A DNA stretch of 6,304 bases from Paracoccaceae bacterium (GTDB lineage: Bacteria > Pseudomonadota > Alphaproteobacteria > Rhodobacterales > Rhodobacteraceae), in assembly GCA_006227805.1 (NCBI GenBank), contig SBFT01000194.1:1-6304 (forward strand), given 5' to 3'. Made by a program: the position numbers and the translations under genes. Below, piece by piece: positions 1 to 5,878 of the stretch; within the stretch, counting starts at the first letter, position 1; each line of letters opens with the position of its first letter. The notes under the pieces are model-generated. The model did no database searches. It was not told the origin of the DNA and worked only from the letters and a program-made list of their open reading frames with translations.

Positions 1-1
1 G

Positions 2-655
2 GCGGGCTGGGACCTGCGGGTGATCGAGACGCCCCGGCCCGGCAAGCTGCCTGCGCTGAACCTGGGCGATGGCGCCGCACGCGGCGATCTGCGGGTCTAC
101 CTCGATGCCGATGTCACCGTCTCGCCGGGGCTGGTCGCGGCCCTTGTGCCTGCCCTCGACCGGCCCGGCCCGGCCTATGCCACGGGAACTCCGCGCATCG
201 CCCGCAGTCCCAGCGCCGTCACCCGCGCCTATGCGCGGTTCTGGGCGCGCCTTCCCTTCGTCACCGATGGAACGCCGGGCTTCGGCTGTTTCGCGATGAA
301 CGCGGCCGGGCGCGCGCAGTGGCAGGACTGGCCCGACATCATCGCCGACGACATGTTCGCGCGCCTCAGCTTCGCGCCCGCGAACCGTCACCGCGTGGCC
401 GAGACCTATGACTGGCCCCCCGTCGACGGTTTCGCGAACCTGGTGCGCGTGCGCCGCCGCCAGGATGCGGGTGTCGCCCAACTGGCCCAGTCCTTTCCCG
501 CCCTCATGGCGCATGAGGACAAGGCGCGCACCTCACCGGGCCTGATCGGGCGGCTGGCCCTGCGCGATCCCTTCGGCCTTGCCGCCTATGCCGGGGTTGT
601 TCTGGCGACGCGGCTGCCTGTCTTGCGCGGATCGGGCTGGGTGCGCGGGCGCTGA
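2..655 (+). CDS. Family 2 glycosyltransferase, C-terminal part (5' end outside window)
   Basis: This is a GT-A fold glycosyltransferase that probably adds one sugar from a nucleotide-sugar to the lipid-linked repeat unit at the cytosolic membrane face. The reading frame is open from the first complete codon, and the residues before the GTG at 20 (AGWDLRV) continue the family pattern, so that GTG is internal and the true start lies upstream. Visible family signs are GKLPALNLG, typical of the GT2 'GK..ALN.G' block; the metal-binding DxD motif as YLDADV (codons 104-112); and IADDMF (aspartates at 347-352), which fits the acceptor-side catalytic acid position. A canonical QxxRW motif is not seen; VRVRRRQDAG lies where it would be expected. 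The C-terminus has one hydrophobic stretch (LAAYAGVVLATRLPVL) that could contact the membrane. The gene ends five bases before the stop of the convergent GT4 gene. Donor and acceptor sugars cannot be told from sequence. Confidence 0.85.
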   Translation, partial: AGWDLRVIETPRPGKLPALNLGDGAARGDLRVYLDADVTVSPGLVAALVPALDRPGPAYATGTPRIARSPSAVTRAYARFWARLPFVTDGTPGFGCFAMNAAGRAQWQDWPDIIADDMFARLSFAPANRHRVAETYDWPPVDGFANLVRVRRRQDAGVAQLAQSFPALMAHEDKARTSPGLIGRLALRDPFGLAAYAGVVLATRLPVLRGSGWVRGR

Positions 656-660
656 GGGGC

Positions 661-1863
661 TCAGGCGCCCTGCGCGATCAATCCGGCAAGCCGCGCCGCC
701 TCGGCCCCCGCGTCATGGCGCGCGAGCGTCCGTTCGCGGCCCGCCTCGCCCATCCGGCGCAGGGTCTCGACCGGGGTCTGCGCCAGGTCCAGCAATGCGC
801 GCGCCAGCGCATCGGCGTCGCCCGCGGGAACCAGCCAGCCCGTCCGCCCCTGCCGCACCAGTTCCGGGATCCCCGCCACGTAGGTCGCGATCACGGGGCG
901 CGCGGCGGCCATCGCCTCCATGATGACCATGGGCAGGCCTTCGGCGAAGCTGGGCATGACCAGCGCCGCGGCGGCGTCGATCTCGGCGCGCACGCCATCC
1001 TCGTCCAGCCAGCCGGTCAGGACCACGGCATCGCCCAGCCCCAGAAGCGCCATGCGGGCCTCGATCTCGGGGCGCATCGGGCCATCGCCCACCAGCCGCA
1101 GACCGATATCGGCGCCAGCGGCCCGAGCCGCCGCCAGCGCCTCGATCAGGACCAGTTGGCCCTTCTGTTCGGCGAAGCGCCCGATCGAGACAACATGGCG
1201 CGGCCCGTCGCGCACCGCCGAGGCGCGCGCGAAGCGGTCCGTGTCGATGCCGCAATGGACGACATGCAGGCGGTCCCAGTCCTCGGGGTCCGCCCAGCGG
1301 CAGAGCTGGCTGCGCCCGAACTGGCTGACCCCGATCGTGAAGGCCGCCCCGGCCATCTTGAGGTCCAGCGACAGCGCGCGCGGCGCGTCGAATTCCTCGG
1401 GCCCGTGAACCGTGAAGCTGTAGGCGGGCCCGCCCAGCAGGCGCGCCAGATGCGCGACGGCGGCGGCATTGGTTCCGAAATGGGCGTGGACATGGTCGAT
1501 CCCGGCCTCGGCGCAGGCGCGGCGCACGGCGGCGGCCTCGGCCAGGTAGATCAGGTGGCGCAGGCGGCCCGCCTCCGCGCGCGCGCCCATCCTCCAGGCC
1601 CGCGCAAGCGCGCGCAGGAAAACCCGGGGGCTACGCAGGGCCGACCTGAAAAGGCCCCAGCCCAGCCGCAGGGCGCCCGCGTCCAGGACATAGGCCGTCT
1701 GCTCGGCCTCGGCCCGGTCCTGGGGATCGACCAGCGGAAGGTCCGTCCGCCGCATCGCCAGCCGCAGGATGCCGTGGCCCTGCGCCCGCAGCGCCGCGAT
1801 CTCGCGCCGGATGAAACTGTGCGAGGGCTGCGGGTAAGTGTTCAGCACATATGCGATTTTCAC
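661..1863 (-). CDS. GT4 family glycosyltransferase (WcaL/AmsK-like) of exopolysaccharide repeat-unit assembly
   Basis: This is a retaining GT-B fold glycosyltransferase, expected to transfer a sugar from a nucleotide-sugar to the growing undecaprenyl-linked oligosaccharide in the cytosol. The 400-residue length is normal for the family. The N-terminal domain opens with MKIAYVLNTYPQPSHSFIRR and carries HVHAHFGTNAA (about 124-134) and SFTVHGPEEFD (about 149-159), both typical of WcaL-like enzymes. The C-terminal donor domain has GRFAEQKG (228-235), VGDGP (258-262) and the EX7E signature, with glutamates at 308 and 316 inside PSFAEGLPMVIMEAM, followed by GIPELV and GWLVPAGD. I chose the GTG at 1863 because the protein then begins directly with the first beta strand of the Rossmann fold. 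A TTG at 1896 would add 11 residues (AGTRQDRTDD and its start) with no family resemblance. No strong Shine-Dalgarno was seen. It is divergent from the flippase gene and convergent with the GT2 gene. Its sugar specificity is unknown. Confidence 0.92.
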   Translation of the reverse strand: MKIAYVLNTYPQPSHSFIRREIAALRAQGHGILRLAMRRTDLPLVDPQDRAEAEQTAYVLDAGALRLGWGLFRSALRSPRVFLRALARAWRMGARAEAGRLRHLIYLAEAAAVRRACAEAGIDHVHAHFGTNAAAVAHLARLLGGPAYSFTVHGPEEFDAPRALSLDLKMAGAAFTIGVSQFGRSQLCRWADPEDWDRLHVVHCGIDTDRFARASAVRDGPRHVVSIGRFAEQKGQLVLIEALAAARAAGADIGLRLVGDGPMRPEIEARMALLGLGDAVVLTGWLDEDGVRAEIDAAAALVMPSFAEGLPMVIMEAMAAARPVIATYVAGIPELVRQGRTGWLVPAGDADALARALLDLAQTPVETLRRMGEAGRERTLARHDAGAEAARLAGLIAQGA

Positions 1864-1937
1864 GTCGTCTGTCCGATCCTGGCGGGTCCCGGCCAAGTCC
1901 TAGCCGCTTCGGTCCCGGCATGAAAGCCCGCACCGGC

Positions 1938-1970
1938 GGCGCGCGCGCCAATCCGCCCGCGCGCGCGTCC
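1938..1970. repeat. Paired alternating GC tracts forming an inverted repeat in the divergent intergenic region
   Basis: Two alternating purine-pyrimidine runs, (GC)5 at 1939-1948 and (CG)5 at 1958-1967, lie close together between the divergent GT4 and flippase genes. The first arm, at 1938-1949, is itself a perfect 12-bp palindrome. The two arms can pair as about 10 base pairs with one bulged T at 1968, leaving a loop of roughly a dozen bases. The element lies just upstream of the proposed flippase -35 box. It could be a hairpin, a Z-DNA-prone segment, or merely a by-product of very high GC. No function is demonstrated. Confidence 0.5.
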
Positions 1971-1977
1971 GGCCCGA

Positions 1978-2006
1978 TTGACGCAGGCCTGCCCTGCCCC
2001 TAGCCT
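1978..2006 (+). promoter_or_regulatory. Candidate sigma-70-type promoter for the flippase gene
   Basis: TTGACG at 1978-1983 matches five of six bases of the -35 consensus. It is followed by exactly 17 bases and then TAGCCT at 2001-2006, a weak -10 box of the kind often seen in high-GC alphaproteobacteria. Transcription would start around 2013, giving a leader of about 33 bases before the TTG start at 2046. Position, spacing and the divergent setting support the call; the poor -10 box limits it. No equally convincing promoter was found for the GT4 gene on the other strand. Confidence 0.45.
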
Positions 2007-2036
2007 GCCGCCAATATCGGGTGCAGGTCGGGGCGC

Positions 2037-2040
2037 GAGG
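2037..2040 (+). promoter_or_regulatory. Ribosome binding site supporting the TTG start of the flippase gene
   Basis: GAGG at 2037-2040 lies five bases before the TTG at 2046. This is a usable Shine-Dalgarno and supports the rare start codon over the in-frame ATG at 2079. That ATG has AAGG eight bases upstream but would remove the family-like N-terminal 'LKARVMRG' segment. Confidence 0.5.
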
Positions 2041-2045
2041 CGGGT

Positions 2046-3407
2046 TTGACGGAAGGCAGCGGCCTCAAGGCGCGGGTGATGCGTGGCACCTCCTGGCTGG
2101 TGGTCGGCTATGGCGGCGCGCAGGCGCTGCGGCTGGCGTCGAACCTGATTCTGGCGCGGCTTCTCTTCCCAGAGGCCTTCGGCCTGATGGCGCTGGTCAC
2201 GATGGTGACGGTGGGGCTGATGCTGTTCTCGGATGTCGGGATCAGTCCCGCCATCGCCCAGAGCCCGCGCGGCGACGATCCCGATTTCCTGAACACCGCC
2301 TGGACGCTTCAGGTGATCCGCGGGGTGATCCTGTGGATCCTGGCCACTGCGCTGGCGGCGCCCCTGGCGGCGTTCTATGCGGCGCCGGACCTGGCGCTCT
2401 ACCTGCCGATCGCGGCGCTGGCGCTGCTGATATCGGGGTTCAACCCGACGCGGATCGAGACCGCGAACCGTCACCTGGCCCTGGGGCGCCTGACGCAGCT
2501 GGACCTGGCCGCGCAGGCGATCGGAGTTGCCGCGATGATCGGGCTGGCCTGGATGACGGGATCGGTCCTGGCGCTGGTGATCGGCGGGGTCGTCACGGCG
2601 GCCGCCAAGCTGATCCTGACCCACCTGGGCCTGCCGGGTCCGCGCAACCGCTTCCGGCTCGAGCGCGCCGCTCTCGCCAGCCTCTTGCGTTTCGGCGGCT
2701 GGATCTTCCTGTCGACGGCCTTCTTCTTCGTCTCGTCTCAGGGGGATCGGGCGATCCTGGGCAAGTTTCTCAGCCTCGACGCGCTGGGGCTCTACAACAT
2801 CGGGTATTTCCTGGCCTCCTTCCCGCTTCTGCTGATCCAGGCGGTCACGCTGCGCCTGCTGATCCCGGTCTACCGCGATCTGCCGCCCACGGCGTCCGCG
2901 CAGAACCGCGCCAAGCTCTCGCGGCTGCGCCACGCGATGACGGCCGCGGGGCTGTCGATGATCGCCGTGATGGCGCTGGCGGGGCCCTGGCTGGTCGATC
3001 TGCTCTATGACGCGCGCTATGCGGCGGCGGGCGGCATCGTGACGGCGCTGGCCTGCGCCCTCGCGCCCCAGATCGTCGGCGCCAGCTATGACCAGGCCGC
3101 GCTGGCGGCGGGCGACAGCCGGCGGTTCTTCCTCTTTTCCGCCAGCCGGGCCAGCCTTCAGGTGGTGTTCCTGTTCGCAGGCTTTGCGGCCTTCGGTCTG
3201 GCGGGCGCGCTGGGGGGGCTGGGACTGGCGCTGCTGGCCAGCCACCTCGTGCTGATCCGGCTGGCGCGCCTGCACGGGGCCTGGGACGCGCGCCATGATG
3301 CGGTCTGGCTTCCGGTCACGGCCCTGCTGGTCGCCGCGGCCTTGTGGCTGAACCATGACGCGGTTCTGGCGCTGGCGGACTTCGGGTTGCGCCAGGCGCG
3401 TCCCTAG
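2046..3407 (+). CDS. Wzx-type oligosaccharide flippase (MOP superfamily polysaccharide transporter)
   Basis: This inner-membrane protein is expected to flip undecaprenyl-diphosphate-linked repeat units from the cytosolic to the periplasmic face for polymerisation. It has 453 residues with about 12 to 14 hydrophobic segments (for example near 15-35, 44-64, 89-111, 115-133, 155-190, 214-230, 298-318, 330-347, 368-406 and 418-434), the usual size and topology for Wzx/ExoT/TuaB-like proteins. Family marks near the N-terminus are SNLILARLLFPEAFGLMAL (32-50), FSDVGISPAIAQ (61-72) and FLNTAWTLQVIRG (81-93), typical of the oligosaccharide flippase family. QGDRAILGKFLSLDALGLYN (232-251) is the conserved mid-protein segment that often reads 'D..vlG...s...lG.Y'. 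The start is a TTG with GAGG upstream. The gene stands alone on its strand, with its own likely promoter, and its stop overlaps that of the convergent co-polymerase gene. The class call is firm; the transported glycan is unknown. Confidence 0.93.
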   Translation: MTEGSGLKARVMRGTSWLVVGYGGAQALRLASNLILARLLFPEAFGLMALVTMVTVGLMLFSDVGISPAIAQSPRGDDPDFLNTAWTLQVIRGVILWILATALAAPLAAFYAAPDLALYLPIAALALLISGFNPTRIETANRHLALGRLTQLDLAAQAIGVAAMIGLAWMTGSVLALVIGGVVTAAAKLILTHLGLPGPRNRFRLERAALASLLRFGGWIFLSTAFFFVSSQGDRAILGKFLSLDALGLYNIGYFLASFPLLLIQAVTLRLLIPVYRDLPPTASAQNRAKLSRLRHAMTAAGLSMIAVMALAGPWLVDLLYDARYAAAGGIVTALACALAPQIVGASYDQAALAAGDSRRFFLFSASRASLQVVFLFAGFAAFGLAGALGGLGLALLASHLVLIRLARLHGAWDARHDAVWLPVTALLVAAALWLNHDAVLALADFGLRQARP

Positions 3408-3417
3408 GCGCGTCCTT
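3394..3417. repeat. 12-bp tandem duplication across the convergent stop codons
   Basis: The sequence AGGCGCGTCCCT (3394-3405) is followed at once by AGGCGCGTCCTT (3406-3417), two 12-bp units differing at one base, with 10 bases identical in a row. The unit boundary falls inside the shared CTAG (3404-3407) that supplies the TAG stops of both convergent genes. The length is a multiple of three, so a duplication would preserve both frames, and it may have shaped both C-termini. Confidence 0.6.
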
Positions 3418-4708
3418 CGCGGCCGCCCGGATCGGTGCCGACCGCGACCTTGCCCCTCAGCGCCGCCTTCCACCGCGCGAGCCGCCCGGGCCGCCCCGGA
3501 TAGACGGCGACATCCGGCACCGCGATGACCGGGGTCAGGCCGACTTCGCGCGTCATCTGGTCGGAACTGCGGATCACCGGGCGGCGCAGGTCCATCAGGA
3601 AGGCCACCCCGAGGCCCAGCATGAAACTGGCCATGACGCCCAGGATGACCGTGCGCTTGCGGCTGGGCGTGACCGGGTAATCGGCCAGGGCCGCCGGTTC
3701 GATCACGATCAGGCGCTCGGACTGGCGCTGGGTCTCGAGCCGCAGCCCCACCTGGGCCTCGGCCCGGCGCGCGGCGATCACGGCAAGCTGGGATTGCAGC
3801 TGTTCGAGGTCGCGCTCGAAGGCCGAGAGGCGGCGTTCGACCTCGGGCGAGGTCTCGATCGTCGCCGCCAGGCGATCGGCTTGCTGGGAAAGCAGGTTGC
3901 GCTGCGCATCGAGGCTGGCCAGTTGCCCCTCGAGCGCCGCAAGCTCGCGGTTGACCGTGGTCTGCCGGGCGGTGGTGTGGTCCAGCTGGTCGATCTGGCG
4001 CTGGACCGCGATCTTCTCGCGATCGATGTCCAGGATCGCCGAACTCAGCGTGGCGATCTGGGTCCGGCGCATGTCCAGCGTTCCGGGCAAGGCGATCTCG
4101 TGCGTGGCGCGATAGGCCGCGATCTCGGCCTCGAGGGTGCGCACCTGCCCCGAGATCTGGTCTTCCTGGTTCGTCAGGAAGTCCAGCGTCTGCTGGGCCT
4201 CGTCGATCCGGCGCGCGGCATAGAGTTCGATCGTGCGGGCCGAGAATTCGCGCGCGACCAGTTGCGCAAGCTCGGGCGAGGGCAATTCCACCGTGATCGT
4301 CAGGACCGAGATCGTGCCGTCATCGGCAAAGCCCTCGCGCGCGGCCGCCACGCCCGAAATCTGCGTCGCCTCGCGCAGGAGATTGACCTTCTCGCTGGGG
4401 CGCAGCGCCGGCAGGTCCGAGAACAGACCGAACTTGTCGATGATCTCCAGCATCACGCCGCGGGTGGTCAGTTGCTGTTGCACCAGTTGCAGCCGCCGGG
4501 CGCTGGAGCCTTCGACCGTCGAGGGCACCAGCTCGCCCGCGATGCGCGGACGCTCGATCTGGATGACTTCGATCGACTGGTAGCGGTGCACCTGGGACGC
4601 GGCCAGGAACAGCGCGGCGCAACCGCCCAGGAAGGTCACGACAAGGATCGCCATGGCGCGCCGCCGCACCATGTCGATGACATCGTCAAAGCTCTGGATC
4701 GGACCCAT
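3404..4708 (-). CDS. Polysaccharide co-polymerase / chain-length determinant (Wzz/GumC/ExoP N-terminal type), no kinase domain
   Basis: This inner-membrane protein is expected to control polymer length and couple polymerisation to export. The 434 residues show the standard plan: a short cytosolic N-terminus (MGPIQSFDDVIDMVRRR), a first membrane helix at about 18-38, a Wzz-type periplasmic domain, a long heptad-rich coiled coil at about 165-330, and a second helix at about 353-373. The proline-rich entry to helix 2 (YPVTPSRKR, 344-352) and the glycine-rich helix (LGLGVAFLMD) are hallmarks of these proteins. Some 60 cytosolic residues follow, beginning DLRRPVIRSSDQM and GLTPVIAVP, which resemble the linker that joins the membrane part to the kinase domain in fused Wzc/ExoP proteins; the kinase itself is absent. 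The ATG at 4708 is the natural start, with only a weak G-rich Shine-Dalgarno. It follows the CpsD-like gene after 127 bases, probably in the same transcription unit. Confidence 0.92.
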   Translation of the reverse strand: MGPIQSFDDVIDMVRRRAMAILVVTFLGGCAALFLAASQVHRYQSIEVIQIERPRIAGELVPSTVEGSSARRLQLVQQQLTTRGVMLEIIDKFGLFSDLPALRPSEKVNLLREATQISGVAAAREGFADDGTISVLTITVELPSPELAQLVAREFSARTIELYAARRIDEAQQTLDFLTNQEDQISGQVRTLEAEIAAYRATHEIALPGTLDMRRTQIATLSSAILDIDREKIAVQRQIDQLDHTTARQTTVNRELAALEGQLASLDAQRNLLSQQADRLAATIETSPEVERRLSAFERDLEQLQSQLAVIAARRAEAQVGLRLETQRQSERLIVIEPAALADYPVTPSRKRTVILGVMASFMLGLGVAFLMDLRRPVIRSSDQMTREVGLTPVIAVPDVAVYPGRPGRLARWKAALRGKVAVGTDPGGREGRA

Positions 4709-4835
4709 CTGCCCCGTTCCCCCAGCCGTCCTGCCGCGCCTCTGCCCCGGTTGCCGGACGTATCGCCCGGTCCCGTTTCGCGCAAGCTAGCGGATCAAAG
4801 GGGCAAAACCATGGCGATCGGGGTCGCTGCACGCG

Positions 4836-5753
4836 TCAGGATCCGCGGTTGCGGAATTCGCCGCCGCGCGCCCGGTTCAGGACGACGCCCAGCAACTGGG
4901 TCTGGCCCTGGAGGATCCGTTCGCATTCGGCGATGTCCCGCGCCGTGGTCGCCGTGCCGTCCGAGACCAGAAGGATCCCGTCGACCTGGGGCAGGAAGGC
5001 CGCCACGTCGTCGCTTTCCAGCATCGGCGGCAGGTCGTATATCACCATGTCCGGGCGCAGCACGTCGATCATGTCCTCGAGCACCAGTTCGGTGGTCGGG
5101 TCCATGAAGACTTCGGCCGCGTGATCGCAGGGCGTGTCCGAGGACAACCCGATCGCCAGAGTGTCGGCGATCTTCACGATGTGCTGCTCGAGGCTGGCAT
5201 AGCCGCCCAGGAAGCGGTGAACGGGCGCTTCGCCCTGCAAGCCCAGCGCCCGGGTGACGCCGGGGTGACGCTGGTTGAGATCGAGCAGCACCGTGCGGCT
5301 GCCCGGGACGCGCGCCAGGCTCAGGGCAAGGTTCACCGCCGTGAAGGTCGCGCCGGCTCCGCGCCGGGGGGCGGCCACGGCGATCCGCTTCCAGCCGCGC
5401 GCGCGCATGGTCTGCATCAGCCGTGTGCGCAGCAGGTCGAAGCCCTGCGCGACGGGGTCAGACCGGTAGAGCGCGCTCAGCCATCGCCGCCCCGCCTGGG
5501 GCGAGCCTTCGGGCGCGACCGGCGCCGTGACCCGATCCAGCAAGGGCCAGAGATCTTCCTGTGCGTCCATCCGCGCGACCACGCCTTCTGCCGGGGCCGA
5601 CCGGGCCGGGACCAGGCTTTCGCTGCCCGCTCCCGTCAAGGTCATGCCGGGCCTGTCCGCCTCGGCAGCCCGATCCGTTCCGCGCGTCCTGCGCCGGATG
5701 CGCATCCCCTCGCCCCCCTGCGGGAGGCTGGACACGCCCAATTCGTCCTTCAT
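4836..5753 (-). CDS. CpsD/CapB-like P-loop protein with degenerate kinase motifs (probable pseudokinase partner of the co-polymerase)
   Basis: By fold this resembles the cytosolic domain of bacterial tyrosine kinases (CpsD, CapB, Wzc C-terminus), which pair with the co-polymerase. Numbering uses the ATG at 5753 (305 residues). Residues 1 to about 90 are polar and probably disordered. The core has LRTRL (108-112), a Walker A-like loop PRRGAGATFTAVNLALSLAR (129-148), a Walker A' strand TVLLDLNQR (154-162), and Walker B VIYDLPP (237-243), followed by VDGILLVSDGTAT. Key residues are missing: the Walker A lysine is alanine 135, the second Walker A' aspartate is asparagine 160, EX2RX2R reads Q-x2-D-x2-R (103-109), and the C-terminus (GGEFRNRGS) has no tyrosine cluster. 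Start choice: the ATG has AAGGA ten bases upstream. An in-frame TTG at 5882 would overlap the ExoY-type stop, but 11 of its 43 extra codons end in A or T, unlike the rest of the gene. ATGs at 5705 and 5570 are also possible. The family call is good; kinase activity is doubtful. Confidence 0.85.
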   Translation of the reverse strand: MKDELGVSSLPQGGEGMRIRRRTRGTDRAAEADRPGMTLTGAGSESLVPARSAPAEGVVARMDAQEDLWPLLDRVTAPVAPEGSPQAGRRWLSALYRSDPVAQGFDLLRTRLMQTMRARGWKRIAVAAPRRGAGATFTAVNLALSLARVPGSRTVLLDLNQRHPGVTRALGLQGEAPVHRFLGGYASLEQHIVKIADTLAIGLSSDTPCDHAAEVFMDPTTELVLEDMIDVLRPDMVIYDLPPMLESDDVAAFLPQVDGILLVSDGTATTARDIAECERILQGQTQLLGVVLNRARGGEFRNRGS

Positions 5754-5763
5754 CGCCTTGGTG

Positions 5764-5768
5764 TCCTT
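5764..5768 (-). promoter_or_regulatory. Ribosome binding site favouring the ATG at 5753
   Basis: Read on the minus strand, AAGGA lies ten bases before the ATG at 5753, the best Shine-Dalgarno match near any candidate start of the CpsD-like gene. It is the main reason for preferring this start over the TTG at 5882. Confidence 0.45.
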
Positions 5769-5878
5769 CGATCCTGTCGCGGCCGGCGGATCGGCATCCG
5801 CGGACCCGGTCCCGGTGGCGCGTCCAAGGCGCGGCACATGTCCGGTGTCATTCTTCGAGCGTCGGGACGGTGCCCCGA

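Noticed and set aside
715..1923. A 402-codon open frame on the plus strand opposite the GT4 gene
   Set aside because: Low-complexity composition and no recognisable fold; the opposite strand holds the EX7E and GRFAEQKG motifs of a real glycosyltransferase.
1861..1940. Possible promoter for the GT4 gene with TAGGAC as -10 box
   Set aside because: The matching -35 at 17-base spacing would be TTTCAT, a poor match; not strong enough to list.
1860..3473. A 537-codon open frame on the minus strand opposite the flippase gene
   Set aside because: Its product is almost entirely Arg, Gln, Gly and Pro with no domain pattern. It is a shadow frame produced by the GC-rich codon use of the flippase gene, which has clear membrane segments and family motifs.
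4757..4785. Possible promoter on the minus strand for the co-polymerase gene: TTGCGC, 17 bases, TACGTC
   Set aside because: Only three -35 bases match the consensus and the -10 box is poor. In a 127-base gap of this GC content such a match can arise by chance, so I did not call it.
4801..4835. Weak hairpin followed by TTTT on the minus strand just after the CpsD-like stop
   Set aside because: The stem (GCGA with TCGC) is only four base pairs and the T-run is separated and short, so it does not support an intrinsic terminator.
3794..5107. A 437-codon open frame on the plus strand running across the co-polymerase and CpsD-like genes
   Set aside because: It crosses two well-supported genes and their intergenic gap, has Arg/Gly/Gln-rich composition, and is antisense shadow.
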